The notes beneath the pieces are model-generated. The model did not search any database and was not told the DNA's origin. It was given only the letters and a program-made list of their open reading frames with translations. This document shows positions 58,424-64,000 of a DNA stretch of 64,000 bases, one piece after another. The stretch spans positions 304,396-368,395 of the forward strand of contig NZ_BNBY01000008.1 of NCBI RefSeq assembly GCF_014656195.1, in the 5' to 3' direction. The first letter of the stretch is position 1. Each line of letters starts with the position of its first letter. The position numbers and the translations under genes are program-made. Origin of the DNA: Kitasatospora xanthocidica (lineage in GTDB: Bacteria; Actinomycetota; Actinomycetes; Streptomycetales; Streptomycetaceae).

Positions 58424-59863
58424 TCAGGACTCCGCCGCCACCGCGGCCCGCCGGCGGCGGCCCACCACGGCCGAGGCCGCGAGCACGATCGCCGCGGCGA
58501 CCAGCGACAGGTACATCTGCTTGCGCCCGTCCTCGGTGGTGAACATGTAGATCATGACGAACCCGATCATGCCCATCGCGGTCCAGGTCAGGTACGGGTA
58601 CAGCCACATCCGGACGGTGTGCCGCTCGGGCATCTCGCGCTCGATGATCTTGCGCATCCGCAGCTGGGTGGCGCAGATGGCCAGCCAGACGAAGAGCGCG
58701 ATCGCACCGGAGGAGTTGAGCAGGAAGGCGAACACGGTGTCCGGCGAGGTGTAGTTGAAGAACACCGCGACGAAGCCGAAGACCACCGAGGAGAGGATGG
58801 CCACCCGCGGCACGCCGCGCTCGGTCACCTTGGCGAAGGCCTTCGGGGCGTCGCCGCGCTGGCCGAGCGAGAAGGCCATCCGGGAGGCCGTGTACATCCC
58901 GGAGTTGAGGCAGGACAGCACCGCGGTCAGCACGATCACGTCCATCACCTGGCCGGCGCCGGGGATGCCGATGTGGGACAGCACCGCCACGTACGGGCTG
59001 GCCTTGACCTCGGCCGAGTCCCAGGGCAGCAGGGTGACCACGAGCAGGATCGAGCCCAGGTAGAAGATGCCGATGCGCCAGATCACGCTGTTGGTGGCCT
59101 TGGTGACCGCCTTCTGCGGGTCCTCCGACTCGCCGGCGGCCAGGGTGACGATCTCGCTGCCCATGAAGGCGAAGACCACCGTGAGCATGCCGGTGAACAC
59201 CGCGCCCACCCCGTGCGGCAGGAAGCCGCCGTGACCGGTCAGGTTGCTGGCGCCCACCGAGTGGGTGCCGGGCAGCAGGCCGAAGGCGGCCAGGGTGCCG
59301 ATCACCAGGAAGGCGGCGATCGCGACGACCTTGATCCCGGCGAACCAGAACTCGAACTCGCCGTAGGAGGAGACCGAGAAGAGGTTGGTGGCGGTCAGCA
59401 CCGCCATCACGATCAGCGCCCAGCCCCACTGGGGCACGCCGGGCACCCACTGGTTGAGGATCTTCGCGCCGGCCGTCGCCTCGACCGCGAGCACCACGAC
59501 CCAGAAGAACCAGTACAGCCAGCCGATGGAGAAGCCGGCCCAGCGGCCCAGCGCGCGGTCCGCGTACGCCGAGAAGGAGCCGCTCTGCGGGTCGGCCGCG
59601 GCCATCTCGCCGAGCATCCGCATCACCAGCACGACGAGCGCGCCGGCCAGTGCGTAGGAGAGCAGGATGCCGGGACCGGTGGACGCGATGCCCGCGCCGG
59701 AGCCGACGAAGAGGCCGGCGCCGATCACGCCGCCGATGGCGATCATCGACAGGTGGCGGTTCTTGAGCCCGGCCTTCAGGTGGCCGTCGCCGTCGTGCCC
59801 GTGCGGTCCCGCCTGGTGGGGGACCTGCGCGGCTGCCGCCGACTTGGTGGTGTTCGCACTCAT
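58424..59863 (-). CDS. Amino acid permease, APC superfamily (AAT family)
   Basis: A 479-residue protein with about 12 helices. Typical AAT blocks: NRHLSMIAIGGVIGAGLFVGSG near the start, GEMAAADPQSGSFSAYADRALG, AFMGSEIVTLAAGESEDPQKAV and NSGMYTASRMAFSLGQRG. Relatives import GABA, asparagine, or aromatic amino acids with protons. A His/Gly-rich N-terminal tail (HQAGPHGHDGDGH) could bind metal. ATG 59863; the ribosome site is weak. Confidence 0.93.
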   Translation of the reverse strand: MSANTTKSAAAAQVPHQAGPHGHDGDGHLKAGLKNRHLSMIAIGGVIGAGLFVGSGAGIASTGPGILLSYALAGALVVLVMRMLGEMAAADPQSGSFSAYADRALGRWAGFSIGWLYWFFWVVVLAVEATAGAKILNQWVPGVPQWGWALIVMAVLTATNLFSVSSYGEFEFWFAGIKVVAIAAFLVIGTLAAFGLLPGTHSVGASNLTGHGGFLPHGVGAVFTGMLTVVFAFMGSEIVTLAAGESEDPQKAVTKATNSVIWRIGIFYLGSILLVVTLLPWDSAEVKASPYVAVLSHIGIPGAGQVMDVIVLTAVLSCLNSGMYTASRMAFSLGQRGDAPKAFAKVTERGVPRVAILSSVVFGFVAVFFNYTSPDTVFAFLLNSSGAIALFVWLAICATQLRMRKIIEREMPERHTVRMWLYPYLTWTAMGMIGFVMIYMFTTEDGRKQMYLSLVAAAIVLAASAVVGRRRRAAVAAES

Positions 59864-60095
59864 CTGTGGGGTGCCCTGTTGCCTTTCCAGCGCGGCGACC
59901 CCGGGCTCGTCGCCACAGGGTGGGGGGACAGACCCGCGCATTGCGGTGCAACCTAACTTCTACGCCCGAGTATCGGAACAATGCTTTGATAACTGTTCGC
60001 TTACCGGACATAAAAGCCCAGGTCAGGGTGGGTTTGACCGGGCTCCGGAAAGCTCAGATCTGACGCATCGTCAGGGTGGCGGGGGTCGGCCGAGG

Positions 60096-60314
60096 TCAGA
60101 TCTCCCTCAAATCGAGCACCACGACCTCCGGCCGGAACCCCGATGGAAGGGCCGTGAGCCGGGCCGCGAGGATCCGCGGGATGTCGTCCTCCCGCGAGTA
60201 CCCGGGCACCACGGTGACCTCGTCCTGGCGCACCTCGCCCGAGACGGCGTAGGTCACCCGGTACGCCGTGCGGTCCGGTGGCGGGGCGGGGCCGGTCGGG
60301 CTCGTCGCGGTCAT
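60096..60314 (-). CDS. Small hypothetical protein
   Basis: A 72-residue protein, MTATSPTG..., whose core (AYRVTYAVSGEVRQDEVTVVPGYSREDDIPRILAARL) predicts two or three strands and a helix. I do not recognise the family. GAGGAGG lies nine bases before the ATG. It is divergent from ku. Confidence 0.65.
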   Translation of the reverse strand: MTATSPTGPAPPPDRTAYRVTYAVSGEVRQDEVTVVPGYSREDDIPRILAARLTALPSGFRPEVVVLDLREI

Positions 60315-60459
60315 CGGCGTCGACCTCCTCGGCCCATTGTCGGCGCGGTGTGGCCGATCGGGGCAAATCCGGGCAGAGTGGGACTCTCGGGGCGATCGTC
60401 GGAGCATCCCCCGAGCGTGCGGCGCCCGTCGGTTCCCGGCGCCGGGCAGGAGCGACCCC

Positions 60460-61524
60460 ATGCAGACCACCTGGAAGGGGACGATCAGCTTCGGGCTGGT
60501 CAGCATCCCCGTCCACCTCTACTCCGCGACCCAGGAGCACGACGTCCCGCTGCACCAGGTGCACGCCAAGGACGGCGGCCGGGTGCGGATGAAGCGGTAC
60601 TGCGAGCAGGAGGAGAAGGAGGTCCCGTACGCGGAGATCGCCAAGGGCTACGAGTCCCCCGACGGGCGGACCGTCACGCTCAGCGACGAGGACCTGGCCG
60701 ACCTGCCGCTGCCCAGCAAGAAGATCATCGACGTGCTGGCCTTCGTCGACGAGGGCGAGATCGACCCGCTGATGTTCTCCAAGGCCTACTACGTGGGCGT
60801 CGCCGACAAGGCCGCCGCCAAGCCGTACGCGCTGCTGCGCGACGCGCTCACCGAGTCCGGCCAGATCGCCGTCACCAAGATCGCGCTGCGTACCCGGGAG
60901 TCGCCCGCGGTGCTGCGGGTGCACGACAACACGCTGGTGCTGCAGACCTGCATCTGGCCCGACGAGGTCCGCCCGGCGGCCGGGATCGCTCCCGAGGAGG
61001 ACGTCACCGTCCGGCCGCAGGAGCTCAAGATGGCCCGCTCGCTGATGGACACCCTCTCCGAGGACTTCGACCTGTCCCAGCTGCACGACGACTACCAGCA
61101 GGCGCTGCAACAGGTGATCACCGCGCGGCTGGAGGGCGTCGAGCTCCCGCACGAGGAGGAGCCCGGCGAGGCGCCGGACAACGTGATCGACCTGATGGAG
61201 GCGCTGCGCAGCAGCCTCAAGCAGGCCAGGGGCGGGCACGGGCCGGTCGGCGGACCGGCGGCCGGGGCGGACGGGGAGCCGGCGGAGGAGCCCGGGCCGC
61301 GCAGGCGGGCCGCCCCGGCGAAGACGAGCACGGCGGCGGCCCGGAAGGCCGCGGCGAAGAGCACCACCGCCAAGCCCACCGGGACGAAGAAGAGCACCAC
61401 GGCCAAGGGCACCTCCACGGCGAAGAGCACCTCCGCGGTGAAGTCCACCTCCGCGGTGAAGACCACCTCCGCGGCGAAGAAGACCGCGAGCCGGAAGTCC
61501 GCGGCTCCGCGCAAGGCTTCCTGA
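60460..61524 (+). CDS. ku: Ku protein of non-homologous end joining
   Basis: A 354-residue bacterial Ku: TTWKGTISFGLVSIPVHLYS, HQVHAKDGGRVRMKRYC, then LMFSKAYYVGVADKAAAKPYALLRDAL and the beta-barrel ring segment. It threads onto DNA ends and recruits the ligase LigD. The C terminus beyond residue 270 is a Lys/Thr/Ser/Ala repeat (KSTTAKPTGTKKSTTAKG), histone H1-like, that likely binds DNA without sequence preference. AGGAG before ATG. ligD is not in the window. Confidence 0.95.
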   Translation: MQTTWKGTISFGLVSIPVHLYSATQEHDVPLHQVHAKDGGRVRMKRYCEQEEKEVPYAEIAKGYESPDGRTVTLSDEDLADLPLPSKKIIDVLAFVDEGEIDPLMFSKAYYVGVADKAAAKPYALLRDALTESGQIAVTKIALRTRESPAVLRVHDNTLVLQTCIWPDEVRPAAGIAPEEDVTVRPQELKMARSLMDTLSEDFDLSQLHDDYQQALQQVITARLEGVELPHEEEPGEAPDNVIDLMEALRSSLKQARGGHGPVGGPAAGADGEPAEEPGPRRRAAPAKTSTAAARKAAAKSTTAKPTGTKKSTTAKGTSTAKSTSAVKSTSAVKTTSAAKKTASRKSAAPRKAS

Positions 61525-61572
61525 CCCACCGGGCCAGGCTTTCCCTCCCGTCCGGCATTGGAGGAGACCCCG

Positions 61573-61854
61573 ATGGACCTGCTCACCTACAAGGAACTCG
61601 AAACCGGCCCAGGCGCCCAGCGGGACCAGGGCTTCGGGCACCAGGCCTGGACCTGGCTGCTCACCCTCAGCCCCACCGTGGTGACGTTCATGATCGCGCT
61701 GTCCGTCGGCCTCGGCATGGTCGCCACCCAGGTGAGCCTGCTGCCGATGCTGGTGCTGATGGCGATCTTCTGGGGCCTGACGGTCGTCGCCATGGTCGGC
61801 GTGATCGCCCGCTGGATGACGCCCGGCCGGGGCAGGCACCGGATGGCGGCCTGA
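61573..61854 (+). CDS. Small membrane protein of unknown function
   Basis: A 93-residue protein with two hydrophobic helices (LTLSPTVVTFMIALSVGLGM and LLPMLVLMAIFWGLTVVAMVGVIARW) and a basic end. GGAGGAGA stands before ATG 61573. It follows ku by 48 bases and may be in its transcript. No known family. Confidence 0.65.
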   Translation: MDLLTYKELETGPGAQRDQGFGHQAWTWLLTLSPTVVTFMIALSVGLGMVATQVSLLPMLVLMAIFWGLTVVAMVGVIARWMTPGRGRHRMAA

Positions 61855-61899
61855 CCCGGTCGGGAGCGCGGCGCCGGGTGAGCGCGGGTCCGGGAGGGC

Positions 61900-63288
61900 T
61901 CAGCCGATCCACACCGTGGTGACGTTGCAGAACTCCCGGATCCCGTGCCCGGACAGCTCCCGCCCGAAGCCGGAACGCTTGACGCCGCCGAACGGCAGCG
62001 CCGGGTGGGAGGCCGTCATCCCGTTGAAGAACACCCCGCCGGCCTGGATGTCGCGGACGAAGCGCTCCTGCTCGCCCTCGTCCGTGGTCCAGACGTTGGC
62101 GCTCAGCCCGAACGGGGTGTCGTTGGCGGCCGAGACCGCCTCGTCCAGGCCGGCCACCCGGTAGACGGTGGCGACCGGGCCGAAGGTCTCCTCCTGGTGG
62201 ATCCGCATCGCCGGGGTGATGCCGGTCAGCACCGTCGGCTCGTAGAACCAGCCGGTGTCCCAGCCCTCCGGGCGCCCGCCGCCGCACTCCACCCGGGCGC
62301 CGTGGGTGCGGGCGTCCTCGACCAGTTCCTCCAGGTCGTCCCGGCCCTGGCGGCTGGCCAGCGGGCCGACGTCGGTGGCCTCGTCCATCGGGTCGCCCAC
62401 CCGCAGGGCGCGCATCGCCGCCGTGAACCCCGCGGTGAAGCGGTCGTAGACGTCGGTGTGCACGATGAACCGCTTGGCGGCGATGCAGGACTGGCCGTTG
62501 TTCTGCACCCGGGCCCGGACGGCGGTCGCCACCGCGGCGTCCACGTCGGCGCTCGGCAGGACGACGAACGGGTCGCTGCCGCCCAGCTCCAGCACGGACT
62601 TCTTCACCTCGTCCGCCGCGGCGGAGGCGACGGCCCGGCCGGCCGGCTCGCTGCCGGTGAGGGTGACGGCGGCGACCCGGGGGTCACGGACCACGCCCTC
62701 GACCGCGCCGGAGCCGATCAGCAGGGTCTGGAAGCAGCCCTCCGGGAAGCCGGCCCGCCGGAACAGCTCCTCGATCGCCACCGCGGTGCGCGGCACGTTG
62801 GACGCGTGCTTCAGCAGCCCGACGTTGCCCGCCATCAGGGCCGGCGCGGCGAACCGGATCACCTGCCAGAACGGGAAGTTCCACGGCATCACGGCCAGCA
62901 CCGGCCCGATCGGGCGGTAGCGGACGTAGGCGCGCGCGGCGCCCGAGTCGGCGACGTCGGCCGGGGCCGGGTGCTCGTCGGCGAGCAGCGCCTCGGCGTT
63001 GTCGGCGTACCAGCGCATCGCCTTCGCGCACTTGGCGGCCTCGGCCCGGGCGGCGGCGAGCGGCTTGCCCATCTCCAGGGTCATGGTGCGGGCGACCGCC
63101 TCCAGGTCCTGGTCCAGCAGGTCGGCGGCGCGGTGCAGCAACTCGGCGCGGGCGGCGAACGGGGTGTCGCGGTAGGCGCGGTAGGTGGACTCGGCGAGGG
63201 CCAGCCGTTGTTCGATGCCGGCCGCGTCGAGCGGTTCGAAGGTCTCCAGGGTCTCGCCGGTCGCGGGGTTGACGCTGGCGATGGGCAT
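61900..63288 (-). CDS. Aldehyde dehydrogenase, succinate-semialdehyde dehydrogenase-like
   Basis: A 462-residue NAD(P)-dependent aldehyde dehydrogenase. The catalytic glutamate is in LELGGSDPFVV, the cysteine in NNGQSCIAAKR, and cofactor binding in PWNFPFWQVIRF and GSEPAGRAV. The FxLSANVWTTD and GGVFFNGMT blocks resemble GabD-like NADP-dependent succinate-semialdehyde dehydrogenases. ATG 63288 follows GGGAG. Confidence 0.9.
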   Translation of the reverse strand: MPIASVNPATGETLETFEPLDAAGIEQRLALAESTYRAYRDTPFAARAELLHRAADLLDQDLEAVARTMTLEMGKPLAAARAEAAKCAKAMRWYADNAEALLADEHPAPADVADSGAARAYVRYRPIGPVLAVMPWNFPFWQVIRFAAPALMAGNVGLLKHASNVPRTAVAIEELFRRAGFPEGCFQTLLIGSGAVEGVVRDPRVAAVTLTGSEPAGRAVASAAADEVKKSVLELGGSDPFVVLPSADVDAAVATAVRARVQNNGQSCIAAKRFIVHTDVYDRFTAGFTAAMRALRVGDPMDEATDVGPLASRQGRDDLEELVEDARTHGARVECGGGRPEGWDTGWFYEPTVLTGITPAMRIHQEETFGPVATVYRVAGLDEAVSAANDTPFGLSANVWTTDEGEQERFVRDIQAGGVFFNGMTASHPALPFGGVKRSGFGRELSGHGIREFCNVTTVWIG

Positions 63289-63425
63289 GCGGGGCTCCCG
63301 AGGGGGTGTGGACCGGTGCCGGTCCGGGCCTGGTGCGTCTGGGCCCTCACACCCTCCCCGACAGCCGGGCGCCGGGCACGCCACGGCGCGCCCGGCGTGT
63401 CCCGCCGGGCGCGCGGCCGGGCCCG

Positions 63426-63707
63426 TCACTCCGGCAGCGACTCCACCCGGGCCGCCGCCTCCCGGGCCCGGGCGCCGGCCCTGGTCCGTCCGGCGGTCAC
63501 CAGCCGGCCGGGGAAGCGGTGCAGGTACTCGGCCTCCAGCTGGCCGGTGCGCAGGGTGTGCCGCTTCAGCGCCTCCTCCGACCCGTACAGGAAGGTCTCG
63601 TGGCGCGTGCGGTGCAGCTGCTCCAGCTCGTGCAGGAGCACGTCGTTGCCCAGGGCGTGCGGGGAGACGCCCTCGGGCCGGATGTGGGTGGCGTCGGCGT
63701 GCCGCAT
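63426..63707 (-). CDS. DUF6158-like small protein
   Basis: A 93-residue protein: GVSPHALGNDVLLHELEQLHRTRHETFLYGSEEALKRHTLRTGQLEAEYLHRFP. This fits the small streptomycete DUF6158 family, helical and of unknown role. GAGGAGG before the ATG. Confidence 0.75.
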   Translation of the reverse strand: MRHADATHIRPEGVSPHALGNDVLLHELEQLHRTRHETFLYGSEEALKRHTLRTGQLEAEYLHRFPGRLVTAGRTRAGARAREAAARVESLPE

Positions 63708-63852
63708 CTCGGTACCTCCTCGACGGAAGCCCCCTCCTACGGAGTGCCCGGTGGCCGCCGCCGGTACACCCGTGCGACGAGGGGCGGGTGGCGCGGGTGA
63801 TTCAGGTGGTGCGGGTGATTCGGGTCATCGGACAAGGAGTGTTGTAAAAGAA

Positions 63853-63882
63853 GTGTCATACAAGAGTTCTTGTCAGTAGTCT
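63853..63882 (+). promoter_or_regulatory. Promoter and operator of the ArsR-family gene
   Basis: -10 TAGTCT (63877-63882) and possible -35 GTGTCA (63853-63858), 18 bases apart. Between them lies ACAAGA-GT-TCTTGT (63860-63873). The ATG is seven bases after the -10, so leaderless. Autorepression is likely. Confidence 0.6.
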
Positions 63883-63889
63883 CCCCGGC

Positions 63890-64000
63890 ATGACCGACAC
63901 GACGGACGAACCGCGCGGCACCCGGGAGATCCAGGACTCCCGGGTGCTCGCCGCCCTCACCCACCCGCTGCGCCGCCGGCTGCTGGACCTGCTCAAGGTG
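63890..64000 (+). CDS. ArsR-family HTH regulator, N-terminal part
   Basis: The gene runs off the right edge after 37 codons: MTDTTDEPRG..., then DSRVLAALTHPLRRRLLDLL, the first helices of an ArsR/SmtB winged helix (ALtHPLRrrLL). The sensing part is not visible. Confidence 0.82.
   Translation, partial: MTDTTDEPRGTREIQDSRVLAALTHPLRRRLLDLLKV

Overview
The window is very GC-rich (third codon positions almost all G or C), with many GTG starts, GGAGG-type ribosome sites and apparently leaderless genes. It carries several streptomycete markers: a small septal membrane protein next to an FtsK-like partner (SmeA/SffA-like), RbpA, a SpoIIE/GAF/PAS phosphatase, DUF4242 and DUF6158 proteins, and Ku. I read it as chromosomal DNA from Streptomyces or Kitasatospora. 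I see no insertion sequence, prophage, CRISPR array, tRNA or rRNA, and no secondary-metabolite cluster; most of it looks like core or conserved accessory genome.

Layout. 1-12.5 kb: end of an RluA-type pseudouridine synthase, an SDR/QueA-like pair, a giant sensor phosphatase, a secreted hydrolase, a serine hydrolase, and HIT and PPOX proteins. 12.6-18.5 kb: an FMN riboswitch driving a tightly coupled riboflavin operon (ribE-ribM-ribBA-ribH), a strong terminator, then hisE-hisG. 18.5-22.8 kb: a PH-domain protein, a structured leader, two overlapping CNNM/CorC-type transporter genes, and an epimerase. 22.9-33.3 kb: an EccA-like AAA ATPase, a small kinase, acyl-CoA dehydrogenase, an Lrp regulator, an amidohydrolase, apolipoprotein N-acyltransferase and FxsA. 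33.4-36.1 kb: rbpA with a SigR-type promoter, then sffA and smeA, likely a sporulation-septum operon. 36.4-49.4 kb: single-gene units including acetyltransferases, Nudix, a VKOR/DsbA disulfide pair, CHAD, an XRE/SDR divergent pair, a family 5 uracil-DNA glycosylase, SPFH, CBS, and a TetR gene divergent from a membrane gene with two matching operators between them. 49.4-64 kb: a GlcD-GlcF type fusion, a glycosyltransferase, a secreted transglycosylase, an EI24 protein, a trypsin, an XRE regulator, an amino acid permease, Ku, an aldehyde dehydrogenase, and the start of an ArsR regulator.

No single undescribed multi-gene system stands out. The best leads are regulatory or structural: (1) a possible three-way-junction RNA leader before the CNNM pair; (2) two TAGCAC-N4-GAGCTA operators at the TetR locus; (3) an inverted repeat over the start codon and -10 box of the PPOX gene; (4) an SffA-like translocase lacking its Walker A lysine and Walker B glutamate; (5) an SDR whose catalytic tyrosine is glutamine; (6) short direct repeats that copy the 3' end and stop codon of several genes; and (7) a truncated gene remnant with an intact ribosome site. 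Positions, starts and motifs were read by eye; no database search, folding or alignment was run.
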